In this document: positions 1 through 8,600 of the stretch, in pieces
How the letters are laid out: each line of letters opens with the position of its first letter
Position numbering within the stretch: the first letter of the stretch is position 1
Assembly: GCA_003696875.1 (NCBI GenBank)
Contig: RFHL01000743.1
Span: 1 to 32,075, forward strand
Direction: 5' to 3'
From: Bacteroidota bacterium
Lineage (GTDB): Bacteria > Bacteroidota > Bacteroidia > J057
DNA length: 32,075 nucleotides
Translations under genes and position numbers: made by a program
The notes under the pieces: model-generated
What the model saw: the letters and a program-made list of their open reading frames with translations, nothing else
Database searches by the model: none
Told to the model about the DNA's origin: nothing

Positions 1-549
1 GCAATTAATTTTATTATTTTAATTTTTTATTGATTTTTATGGAACGACTTTTTATTTTGTTGTTAATACTTCATTAATGTCTGGGTTTGTTCGCCTCCAA
101 GCAGATAGCCATTGTGCTTTCGTGCCTCCCTTTTCGCCCCAATTGGGCTTGTAAGGGTTGAGGTTTGATCCGTTGGTAGACCATAGGTAAGCACCTGGGC
201 ATAAGTAGGAGGGTGGGATAAGGCTGTTATAGGGATGATAATCAGCCGCTTACTCTCTTAGATTTCGGTTCTGTCCATCTATCAAAGCCGGTGGGCAGAA
301 TGAAACGAGCACTTACAAACTGTCATTGAATCAGTCACGGCAAGTTCTCCTCTGACTTCTCCCCTCTGCTTGAATCCCGAGTATCGGGGACTTCTGGCCT
401 CTCGCATAAGGGTTGAAGGGAAGCGTGGTTTAGTCGCTTGCCGTTGTGTAAGAAGTTCAAATGAACAAGGTTTTGTGTTACGCCAAGGAGGTTTTCTGCA
501 CGTTATTCAAAACATTTCATTTTCAATTTTTACCTTTAATCCTTGTCCT
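1..549. other. Intergenic leader, no gene recognised
   Basis: The first 80 or so bases are strongly AT-rich and the rest is of mixed composition. A reading frame is open from 370, but it starts with TTG and its first 60 codons look like ordinary non-coding sequence, so I treat it as leader of the lipoprotein gene at 550. No tRNA-like fold, repeat array or confident promoter was seen. A TACCTTTA close to the Bacteroidota -7 element (TAnnTTTG) lies about 20 bases before the ATG, without a convincing -33 partner. Confidence 0.5.
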
Positions 550-1371
550 ATGAAGCATGCGACGTTTGTATGTGCCTTGCTCGCGTTTGCTTGGGGGTGT
601 CAGCCTGTCTCAAGCCCCTCTCCACAAGGGGGGGCGAGTCCAGAGGTACAGGCCCTGATGGAATTACCTGTGATGACCGGGGGCGATCAGGTGGGTTCCC
701 TCAAGTTGCCTCAGGGAACCCGGGTAGAGGCCGCTGAAGACCGGCAGTCGGCCCGCTTTTTCCTGCCTTCGGGCTATGTCTTTATGTATACCGATCCCTC
801 GGGAACACTGGTCGAACTTGAGCAGGTCGTGTACACCTGTGACTGCAGTGGCGCGGGGGGATGCAATGTGTTTAAGTTTGGCACCGATTATGGATGTCTG
901 CAGGGGAGTTGTTTGGGGGCTTGCACCGGGGCTTTTCGGGATCCAGGAGACCCCGATCCAGAAGCACGCATTGCCGGAGAGGTAGCGATCGCGGATCTCA
1001 AAGGGGGAATCTCCTTTTTGACGGCGGATGCCTCAGATGCAGACCTGTTAAAACCGAGTCCTCTGTTGTTACAGAATCCTGTCATCCAGGAAAAATTGGC
1101 GCGCTTTCAGGCGGAGCGCCAGGCCGCAGATGCCTATGCCCGCTATCAAGGCTTATATGAAGAAGGGGCATACTTGTGGGCAATGGTGGATTTTTTTGGC
1201 ACGAAGCTGGCGTATCGAACCCCTTCCTACCTGGAGGTAACCAACGGGAACCCGCTGCGGGAAGTTCGCTGTCGTTGCAATTCTGGTCAGCCCGGTTGTA
1301 CATTGGTAGACTTTGGCGGTGGGGGTGGGTTTTATATCTGCGACGGTGGAGAATGTACCTCTGTTCTATGA
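550..1371 (+). CDS. Cysteine-rich lipoprotein, unknown function
   Basis: The ATG at 550 is chosen because it opens a clean lipoprotein signal (MKHATF..., lipobox AWGC, Cys17); the open frame upstream is not protein-like. The 273-residue product should be lipid-anchored in the cell envelope. Its notable feature is a duplicated cysteine motif: residues 97-125 (C97xC99, GC105, FG, C116, C121, C125) and residues 241-269 at the extreme C-terminus (C241xC243, GC250, FG, C264, C269). Both follow the same C-x-C...G-C...F-G...C...G-x-C plan, which suggests internal duplication and disulfide or metal-bound mini-domains. A strong hairpin follows the stop, so the gene is probably monocistronic. I do not recognise the family and assign no function. 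Confidence 0.72.
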   Translation: MKHATFVCALLAFAWGCQPVSSPSPQGGASPEVQALMELPVMTGGDQVGSLKLPQGTRVEAAEDRQSARFFLPSGYVFMYTDPSGTLVELEQVVYTCDCSGAGGCNVFKFGTDYGCLQGSCLGACTGAFRDPGDPDPEARIAGEVAIADLKGGISFLTADASDADLLKPSPLLLQNPVIQEKLARFQAERQAADAYARYQGLYEEGAYLWAMVDFFGTKLAYRTPSYLEVTNGNPLREVRCRCNSGQPGCTLVDFGGGGGFYICDGGECTSVL

Positions 1372-1427
1372 TTGATGGCTCGGGACCACCGCCGGGGGAA
1401 GATTAGGCAATAGGTGGGAAACCAGAA

Positions 1428-1460
1428 CTCCCTGGGGCAGCAGGCGGCTGCCCCGGGGAG
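1428..1460 (+). terminator. Likely intrinsic terminator of the lipoprotein gene
   Basis: A 13-base stem (CTCCCTGGGGCAG at 1428-1440 against CTGCCCCGGGGAG at 1448-1460, one G-T wobble) encloses a 7-base loop and is followed by TTTGCTC. The T-run is short but the stem is very stable, and it sits 57 bases after the stop of the upstream gene. Confidence 0.6.
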
Positions 1461-1880
1461 TTTGCTCATGATTTCCAAATTTCACAGTCTGCGCTTTTCG
1501 CATATTCCAAAATTTCTCCCGTAAAATAGTCTGATTTTCATGTGCCCTTGAGTCCTGGCTCAGAAAGGCTCCTGGCCGGCCATGGCCTTCTGGGGTTTTC
1601 GTTCAGGGGCGTTGGCCCGGCCATGAAGGCCGGGGGGGTAACGTCAGATTTCATTTTTTCGGGGCTTCGACGGGCTCACTTCGGCGAGCTCAGCACAGGC
1701 AGCCACCGAAAGAATGTTCCGATGCATCGGGAAGCCCGTCGAAGTGCCCGCATTTTTTAGCCATGGAAAGTTGACGTACATCCGACCGGGGTACCGCGGG
1801 CGTTTGGCTTGACAAAACCCTTGTCGGTCAGAGCAAAAGCGTGTATTTTTTCTTCCCCAAACGCGACAACCCCAAGACCC
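1461..1880. other. Intergenic region with palindromes, no gene
   Basis: No supported gene. The stretch holds the perfect 10-base palindrome GGCCATGGCC at 1578-1587, a second GGCCCGGCCATG-type element near 1614, and the inverted-repeat element at 1665-1744. A frame open from TTG at 1809 runs into the ABA4-like gene, but its first 24 codons are not convincing. Confidence 0.5.
1665..1744. repeat. 80-bp element bounded by 12-bp inverted repeats
   Basis: CTTCGACGGGCT at 1665-1676 is the exact reverse complement of AGCCCGTCGAAG at 1733-1744. The interior contains GAGCTCAGCACAGGC. This is the style of small, probably non-autonomous intergenic repeat common in Bacteroidota. No second full copy was seen in this window, so mobility is inferred only from form. 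Confidence 0.6.
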
Positions 1881-2342
1881 ATGACGCCCGCTCCCGAACT
1901 CCTGTTCAGCCTGCTGTCCTACAGCCCCGGCCCTTTTTGGCTGCTGATCCTCTTTCTGCCAACAAACCGCAAGGCCATGCTGGCCGTAGATGGATATCTG
2001 CTCCTTCTCAGCCTGCTCTTCGTCATCCAGACCCTCCCGGCCCTGGGCCACATTATTGGCATCATCTTCCAACCCGAATTTGAAGAGATGCGCGCCTTTA
2101 TCGGGTCGGAAGCGGGCTTCCTGGGTGCCTGGAACCACATGATCCTCGGCGACCTGTGGATCGGGCGCTGGGTGGCCCATGACTCGCTGCGTTTTGAACG
2201 TGCCTGGCTGATCCGCCTTCTTTTCATTCCCGTGATCCTGGTAGTGGGGCCTTTCGGGCTCTGCTTCTACCTCATCTTCCGCATGATCGCGACACGGAGT
2301 TTTGGTTTTCATACCTTATCGGATGCTGCCAAAGCCCCGTGA
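1881..2342 (+). CDS. ABA4-like (DUF4281) membrane protein
   Basis: 153 residues with about four hydrophobic segments. The central GAWNHMILGDLWIGRW stretch (a conserved H, D, GRW pattern) and the following PFGL turn resemble the ABA4-like/DUF4281 family. The plant ABA4 protein is linked to neoxanthin formation in carotenoid metabolism; bacterial members are generally uncharacterised, so no reaction is assigned here. The ATG at 1881 was preferred over the in-frame TTG at 1809 because the extension adds 24 unconvincing residues. The esterase gene follows 47 bases after the stop on the same strand and is probably cotranscribed. Confidence 0.72.
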   Translation: MTPAPELLFSLLSYSPGPFWLLILFLPTNRKAMLAVDGYLLLLSLLFVIQTLPALGHIIGIIFQPEFEEMRAFIGSEAGFLGAWNHMILGDLWIGRWVAHDSLRFERAWLIRLLFIPVILVVGPFGLCFYLIFRMIATRSFGFHTLSDAAKAP

Positions 2343-2389
2343 GAGGCTTTGGGCAACCCAAGTCCTTTTTTACGCCTAATCCCTGGTCC

Positions 2390-3280
2390 ATGCCCCCCAG
2401 CTTGCCTGCCCGCCTGACGGCGTCCCTGCTGAAAATCGTTGGCTTCAAGAAAATGGTTGAGAAGCAGGTGAAAAAGCCGATTTCCCGCTCGAAAAAGCCC
2501 TTTGCCCCGACGAAAATTGCGCGAAAATATGTCTGCGCTGTTCAGGAGATTCGGGGCAAAGACATCGCGACCTTCTCTCAGTCTGAGCAAGAGGGCCTGC
2601 CGCACCTGTTTTTCCTGCACGGTGGGGCCTACGTATTTGAGGCCTCTGGCCTCCACTGGGGCCTGGCCGAGAAGCTCGTGCAGGCCCTGGGCTGCCGGCT
2701 GACGCTGGTGGACTATCCCCTGGCGCCCGAGCACACGTACCGGGATACCTTTGCCATGGTGGAGGCGGCCTATGCGTATGTGCGGGAGACCTATCCCGCG
2801 GACCGGTTTGGGTTCCTGGGGGACTCGGCCGGAGCGGGCCTGGCGCTGGCGCTGGCCCAGAAACTGGCCCGATCCGGGCAGGGCCCACTACCCGAGCAAC
2901 TGATCCTGCTGTCTCCCTGGTTGGATATCACCATGCGCAATCCGGAGGCCCGGGCCCAGGAGGCAACGGATCACATCCTTACGCTGGAGATGCTCCGCCA
3001 TACTGGCCACTTGTATAGCGGAGGCGATGACCCGCAACAATATCTCCTCTCGCCCTTGCAGGGCGAGTTGGGAGGACTCCCCCCTACCCAAGTGTTTTAT
3101 AGCACGGAGGAGGTGTTCTATGCTGATTGCCGGGAGCTCGCCCGGCGGGCTGAGGCCGCCGGTGCCGACTTCACTTTTCATGAATATGCGGGCATGCCGC
3201 ATGATTGGGCGGTATTGCCCATCCCGGAGCGCCAGCGGACCGTTGCGGATATCAAGGCCTTCGTGCAGGCCCGCCTATAG
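2390..3280 (+). CDS. HSL-family alpha/beta hydrolase (carboxylesterase)
   Basis: A 296-residue serine hydrolase of the hormone-sensitive-lipase group. Family marks are the oxyanion-hole motif HGGAY (about 77-81), the nucleophile elbow GDSAGAG with Ser146, and probable Asp246 (YADC) and His271 (MPHDW). Members usually hydrolyse short-chain acyl esters, and no signal peptide is seen, so it is probably cytoplasmic. The ATG at 2390 is preferred; an in-frame GTG at 2339 would overlap the ABA4-like stop by 4 bases and cannot be excluded. The 3' end overlaps the convergent mutarotase-like gene by 6 bases. The substrate cannot be told from sequence. Confidence 0.85.
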   Translation: MPPSLPARLTASLLKIVGFKKMVEKQVKKPISRSKKPFAPTKIARKYVCAVQEIRGKDIATFSQSEQEGLPHLFFLHGGAYVFEASGLHWGLAEKLVQALGCRLTLVDYPLAPEHTYRDTFAMVEAAYAYVRETYPADRFGFLGDSAGAGLALALAQKLARSGQGPLPEQLILLSPWLDITMRNPEARAQEATDHILTLEMLRHTGHLYSGGDDPQQYLLSPLQGELGGLPPTQVFYSTEEVFYADCRELARRAEAAGADFTFHEYAGMPHDWAVLPIPERQRTVADIKAFVQARL

Positions 3281-4153
3281 GCGGTAGAGGGTATAGGTCC
3301 GGGACCAGGTCTGCCGTTCGCCTGGCGCCAGATTGATCTCGCAAAACAGCTCCGGGCTGATTACATGGCCCACGCCCCAGAGGTTGACCTTGGCGGCGTC
3401 GAAATCGCCTGCTTCGCGGATGCCGATCCCCTGGCGGACATTTTCCAGGCTCCAGGCCGCCTGTACCGGTGCCTCCCCCCCGAGCAGGCTGAAGAAAAAG
3501 GGTGTTTCGGGTGTGTGTTTGAATGAGATCTCCCTGGCCCCAAAGGTAACGACTTCGTGAGGGTTAAGGGCCTCGCCGTACGCACCGGGCTGCAGATCAA
3601 AAGGGAGGCGCAGCCGGTAGGCCGGGCCGGCGGGATCGCCGCCGGGCGCGATGAAATTATGGGTATACTCCTGGGTACGAAGCGGCCGGGTGCCGGTATT
3701 TTCCAGCTGATAGGCAATCCGAAAGCCGCTTTCCAGTAGGGAAATCTGTTTTTGCAGCCGGTAGGCATAGCCATTGACCGGCGCGGCGACAGCCCGGAGG
3801 CTGAGCCGGTCGGCGGCGGATTCGACCTGAAAATCGGCGGGCCGTATGGGATAGGGCTGGTAGAAGCGGTAGGCTTCCTGGTCCCTTTGCAGGGCCCCGA
3901 TCCCGATTTTGGGAAACCAGTCGCCGGGGGCGACGGCATCGTAGCCGATGGGTGTATCCAGCCCAAACTCATTGTAAAACCCCTGCCCAAAGCGGGGATC
4001 AGGCCCGCTCGGCTGTTCGCTGGTGGTGATAGGCAGTCCCTGGAAGCTCAGGTGGGCAATCTTGCCCGTCCAGTCGAAACGAGGCTGCTGGTAGCCCTCC
4101 CGGGGGAGATCAAGGGTCAGGCTTAGCTGGGCGTTGTGGAGTGTGTGGGGCAT
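3275..4153 (-). CDS. Galactose-mutarotase-like (aldose 1-epimerase-like) protein
   Basis: 292 residues, beta-rich, with no signal peptide or membrane segment. The general plan (early FGQGFYNEFG, a central TQEYTHNFI with a candidate active-site histidine, a C-terminal half rich in short beta strands) suggests the galactose-mutarotase-like sugar-binding fold. The classic aldose-1-epimerase residues are not clearly all present, so the fold assignment is firmer than the enzyme name. It lies 84 bases downstream of the anti-sigma-like gene and may be the last gene of that operon or a separate unit. It is convergent with the esterase, with a 6-base overlap. Confidence 0.6.
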   Translation of the reverse strand: MPHTLHNAQLSLTLDLPREGYQQPRFDWTGKIAHLSFQGLPITTSEQPSGPDPRFGQGFYNEFGLDTPIGYDAVAPGDWFPKIGIGALQRDQEAYRFYQPYPIRPADFQVESAADRLSLRAVAAPVNGYAYRLQKQISLLESGFRIAYQLENTGTRPLRTQEYTHNFIAPGGDPAGPAYRLRLPFDLQPGAYGEALNPHEVVTFGAREISFKHTPETPFFFSLLGGEAPVQAAWSLENVRQGIGIREAGDFDAAKVNLWGVGHVISPELFCEINLAPGERQTWSRTYTLYRL

Positions 4154-4237
4154 GAGGCAGGGGATTGGAACGCCAATATACAGCAGCGGGGGCGTTTCCC
4201 CAGCGATCAGCCGGGCCTGGTGCGCATCCCGGCGGGT

Positions 4238-4951
4238 TTATTCGGCCAGCTCCTCCAGCAGGCTACTGGCACCCGGGCCGTAGGTATCATCGGCGGCGAG
4301 CGCCTGGAAGACGGTACGGGCTGCCGGCAATTGCCCCAGCTTCAGGTAGGCCAGGCCCAGGTACCAAGCGGCATCCGTCTGGTAGGCCGATCCTTCTTTC
4401 TGGGTCAGGGGGGTAAGGTAATCGGCCGCGGCCGCCGCATTGCCCTGACCTAGCTCCGCTACTCCGGCAAAAAAACGGAGGGTATCGCTGGCGGTTTCCT
4501 GGGCCAGCAGGGGCTGCCAGTAGCTCAGGGCGCCGGCGTAGTCGCCCCGCTTATAGGCCACCATGCCTTCGGCCTGGCGCAGCGCGTCGGTCTCGCCCAG
4601 GGTGGTGGGCAGCCCGGGAGCCGGGCTGTAATGGGTCTCAAAGAGGGAGCGGTGCGGGGTCTGCCGCGGCCAGGCCCAGACCATGAGCAAGCAGATCGCC
4701 GCAGCGACGGCGAGGTAGGGCGTCGCCCGCGCCCAGAGGGGCCGCACCTGGGGCAGAGGTTTTGCCATCACCGCCGCCAGGGTTTGGCGGGCGCCCTCCA
4801 GCTCGATGGCCCCCAGCAATTGGCGGTGGGCCTCGAAGGTGACCCGCAGGGCATCATCGGCCGCGAGCTCGGCCTCAAGAGCCTGCCGCTCGGCCGGAGA
4901 GAGTTCTCCCCGCAGATAGGCGTCGATCCGTTCCATCAGTTCCTGTGTCAT
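4238..4951 (-). CDS. Membrane TPR protein, probable anti-sigma factor
   Basis: 237 residues in three parts: a charged N-terminus (1-75, with YLRGELSPAERQALEAEL), one membrane segment (about 77-95) and an alanine/leucine-rich C-terminal half of TPR-like helical pairs (about 120-237, for example YKRGDYAGALSYW). The GELSPAE...E...L pattern is typical of the cytoplasmic domain of Bacteroidota anti-sigma-like proteins; no zinc-binding HxxxCxxC motif is present. The start codon overlaps the sigma-factor stop by 4 bases (ATGA), implying translational coupling. I infer that the N-terminus holds the sigma factor in the cytoplasm while the TPR part lies in the periplasm, within reach of the CHAT protein. 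Partner binding is not shown by sequence. Confidence 0.75.
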   Translation of the reverse strand: MTQELMERIDAYLRGELSPAERQALEAELAADDALRVTFEAHRQLLGAIELEGARQTLAAVMAKPLPQVRPLWARATPYLAVAAAICLLMVWAWPRQTPHRSLFETHYSPAPGLPTTLGETDALRQAEGMVAYKRGDYAGALSYWQPLLAQETASDTLRFFAGVAELGQGNAAAAADYLTPLTQKEGSAYQTDAAWYLGLAYLKLGQLPAARTVFQALAADDTYGPGASSLLEELAE

Positions 4952-5520
4952 GGTTGTGTGTTTGCTTCGGGAAAAAGCTTCTTGAGGCGCTGCATGCAGC
5001 GATATTTTTCATTTTTGGCCGAGGCCTCTCCCAGCTGAAACGCCTCGGCGATCTCTTTCATCGACTGTTTCTCATAGTAAAAGCGCCGGAGGATCTCTTG
5101 GCAGCGCGCCCCCAGCTGGCCGAAACGCGCCTGGAAGGCAGCTTGTTCTTCCCGCTCAATCCAGTGGCTGAGCACATCATCCCCCTGACCGGTTTCGGGC
5201 AGGGTCTCCGGGAAGTACTCATAGCGGGTGCTGGCTTTCTTTTGCTGGTCCATCCATCGGCGTTTACAGATTTCGATCAGATAGGTGCTGAGTTTGGTGT
5301 GCTGGTGGAGGGTGTAGCGGCCCTCCCGGGCATTTTTCCACAAAGCCAGCACCCCTTCCTGGAAGACATCCCGGGCATCGTCCTCGTTGCCCCGGAAGCT
5401 TTTTACCTGCTTGCGTACGGCCGGGTACACCTGCCGGTACAAGTATTCGAAGGCTTGCCGGTTTCCCTTTGGGTCCAGTAGCCGGTCCATGATTTCCTGG
5501 TCCGAAAGCGCCTTTTGCAT
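4948..5520 (-). CDS. ECF-type sigma-70 family RNA polymerase sigma factor
   Basis: 190 residues with sigma region 2 at about 20-95 (FEYLYRQVYPAVRKQV, then DDARDVFQEGVLALW, the core-binding and -10 segment) and region 4 at about 130-182 (RCQEILRRFYYEKQSMKEIA, a helix-turn-helix for -35 contact). Region 3 is absent, as in ECF sigma factors. It sits between the CHAT gene (104 bases upstream) and the overlapping anti-sigma-like gene. A CAAAAG-N8-CTTTTG inverted repeat lies just before the start (5525-5544) and might be a control site; this is weak. Target genes are unknown; autoregulation of the cluster would be usual. Confidence 0.88.
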   Translation of the reverse strand: MQKALSDQEIMDRLLDPKGNRQAFEYLYRQVYPAVRKQVKSFRGNEDDARDVFQEGVLALWKNAREGRYTLHQHTKLSTYLIEICKRRWMDQQKKASTRYEYFPETLPETGQGDDVLSHWIEREEQAAFQARFGQLGARCQEILRRFYYEKQSMKEIAEAFQLGEASAKNEKYRCMQRLKKLFPEANTQP

Positions 5521-5624
5521 AGGGGCAAAAGATACGCTCCTTTTGACAGAGGAAAAAATAGGGCTGGCCAGTGCCGGGCCTTAACGGTAGATCGAGGCCG
5601 GCGGCAGAAGGTCATCACGTGGGG

Positions 5625-8600
5625 TCAGATTTTTTTTCTCCGGATGAGAAAGGCACCGGCCAGGGCCGCGATGGCCAGCAGGCCCAGACTCCACCACAGC
5701 CAGGTATAAGCGGGGCCGATCACAGCCGTATTCTGGCCGGTGAGGACGAGGCCTCCCCAGAAATACGGGGCAAGGCGGGATTCCGGGCTGTTTTGGAGAA
5801 AGGCCAGCTTGGCCTCCCGCAAGGCGGCAGCGGGGGGGGAGCCTGCCCGCAGGGCCGCATAGAAGGGCGTCAGCAAAAGCTGGGATTGCTCATCGTCGAT
5901 GGACCACAGGCTGTGGACCACACTGGGGCAGCCCGCATAGCGAAAGCCGTGGGCCAGAGAGAGCAGGCCCTCGCCCGGCTCGAAGGGGCCCAGGCCGGTC
6001 TCACAGGCGGTGAGAACGGCCAGCTGAGCCGGGAGCAGTTGCTGGTACAGCTCGTAGGTGTGCAGATAGCCATCGGATTCGCCCAGGGTATCGGGCGTCA
6101 GGGCGAGAAAGCTCATGAGCGGGTCGTCGTTTTGCAGGCGGGCATGGGTGCCAAAGTGGAGAATGGCGGCCCCGTAGGCCTCGGTCATGACGGCGGCCTC
6201 GGTGGCCTCGAAGCCGGTGAGGCCTTTGCCCCAACCCCGGTCGGCGAGCCCCTCCACAAAATCAAGCGACCAGGGGGTGGATAGCCAGTGGAGAAAGAGG
6301 GAATCCGGAGCTTGCCTCCCGGCGAGCCGGGCTTGATAGCGGGCCTTAAGCTCGGCGGTAAAGCCCGGCGCAATGCCGAGGATGCCGGTTCCCTCGCCGG
6401 AAAGGGGGCGCGGCGAAGGAAAAAACTGGTGGGCATAGTACAGCGCATGTTGCTGCAGCAGGTAGGCCGGTGACCCGCCAGAGGCGGGGGATTCGGTGAG
6501 CAGAAGCTCAAAGTTGAGGGTATAGAGGGGGCCGTCGGGCAGGATGCGCACGGTCTCGGGTAGGTCCCCATCCAGAGGCGCCCAGAGCCGCTGATGCAGG
6601 TAGTAGGCTAGCGGTTGCAGGCGGGCCGGTGGGGCAGGCTGGCGCAGCATGGCCACATAGCTCTGGAGGGAATCCCGAAAACCCGCTCCCAGCGGGAGGC
6701 TGTAGGTTTGGAAGCGGTCTGCATCGACCCGGAGGACCAGACAGGTCGAGTCGAGGTAGAGGTAGGCCAGCAAGGCCTCGTCGGGCAAGCTGTGCCGGAG
6801 ACTGGCGGGGTCCAGATCGGGGAGGGCATAGCGGGCCTGATGGTAGCCGGGAAAATCCCGCCGGAGCTGTCGCTGGTAGGCTTGCCAGGCCTCGTACACT
6901 GCGGTGCGCTGTGCCGGAGCCATGGCCTTGCCCTCTACTTCGCTACTCTGGTACATATACCGCAGTTGCTCCTCCAGCCGCTCACCGCGCCGTACCAGCG
7001 TGTCGGGGATGCCCGCAAATTGCATGGCCTCCCGCCGCTGCAGGGCGGCGCGGATGCTGCTGCCCCGCACGGCCTGCATGGCGTGCAGCAGGATTCGACG
7101 CCAGCTCGACACCTGGACCGGCTCTTCGGAGCTTAGGGCGAGGTGGGCCAGCCAGGCCAGCCGCCGGTACAAGCGCTGTACCTGAGGACTCCGCCCCTGC
7201 TGGCGGCTGCCCGGGGCAAAGAGTTGGAGATAATCGGGTAGCCAAAGCAGCCAGGCCTGAGCCAGCTGCTCGTAGCGGGTCCAGGCCGCGGCATGGTCGG
7301 GCATGCCAGGGCCAGCAGCCAGTTCCAACTGCAGGTCGATCAGGTCCAGAATGGGCGGCACCAGGGGCTCGATCCGGCCGTTGGCCTGGTTCCCGTCCAG
7401 GCCAACGGCGGCCCAGCCTTGGTCCAGATATGCCTGGGCACTATCCCGCCGGCCCAGTTCGGCAAAGGCCTGAGCCAGCTGGTGCAGGTTTTCCAGGGTA
7501 TGGGCATGGGTGGGGCCCCGGCGGGTACGATAGACGGACAGGGTTTGGCGCCACTGGGACAGGGCGGCCGGAAAGTGGCCCTGGCTCCAGTTGAGCTCGG
7601 CGAGCTCATAGGTGGCATCGGCCCACTTGCCCGACTGGGGGCCCAGAAGCTCGGTATACAGGGCCTGGGCCCGTTCCAGGGCGGGGCGGGCAGCGTGCTC
7701 CCGTCCTTCCTCCCGTGCGATGAGCCCCAGGTTATAGTAACTTTGGGCGATCGTCGCATGGGACTGCCGAAAGTAGGCCTGCCGCTCGGTCAGAGCCAGC
7801 CGAAACAGGGAGTCCGCCGCCTGATATTGTCCCATACCATGGTAGGTAGCACCGAGGCCGTCGAGCAAGTCGGCATACTCGGCGCTGGGCCGGTCCAGCA
7901 GGCTGTCGGCCATGGCCAGGGCCCGGCGGTTGTATACCGCTGCATTGGCCCAGTCCTCCAGCTTGACATAGAGGTAGGCGAGGTTGTAAAAGTTTTGGAT
8001 CAACAAACGGTGGCGGCCACCGGCCTGGTTGGCGGCCACCGCCTGCTGCAGGTAGTAGCGCGCTCCCGGGGCGTCACCCATATCCCCCCGGCTGACGCTG
8101 AGGTTGTTGGCGATGACGGCCCGGTGAGGATGGTCGGGCGGCAGGTTCCGGTTGAAGATCCGCCAGGCCTGGCGGGCCGCCGCGTCGGCTCCGGGGAGGT
8201 CCTCCAGCCCGTCGAGGACGATGTAGAGGGTATTGGCACCGTAGCCGAGCTCGAGGTCCAGGGAGTCAAAGAAAGCTGTACGCAGGGCATGGGCATACTC
8301 AATGGCCTGCCGGGCCGCTTGGCGCTCGTTTTGCTGGAGGTGCAGGAAGGCCTTGAGATCATAGGTCTTCCCCAGGAGGAGGGTATCGGCCAGGGCCGCT
8401 TCCTGCTGGACGGCCAGACTCTGGTCGATGAAGAACATGGCTGAATCGACCGTGCCGGTCTGGGCGTAGGCCAGGGCCAGGGTCTGTGCGCTCTGGGCGG
8501 TGAGCCGGGGGTAAGGCCGGGCGGCCCATATCCGGCGCAGGCGTGCTCGCGCCGGCGCAAAGTTTCCCATCTGTACCTCGCACAGCGCGACCTGGTACCG

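Noticed and set aside
370..549. N-terminal extension of the first lipoprotein from a TTG start
   Set aside because: The extension would bury the lipoprotein signal; the ATG at 550 opens it directly.
5525..5544. CAAAAG-N8-CTTTTG inverted repeat before the sigma gene
   Set aside because: Only six bases per arm in a short spacer; may occur by chance, so it is mentioned only in the gene note.
5625..8600. Long plus-strand open frames of 170-383 codons inside the CHAT gene
   Set aside because: They are antisense shadows produced by high GC; the minus-strand frame has a signal peptide, TPR pattern, CHAT motifs and a membrane anchor.
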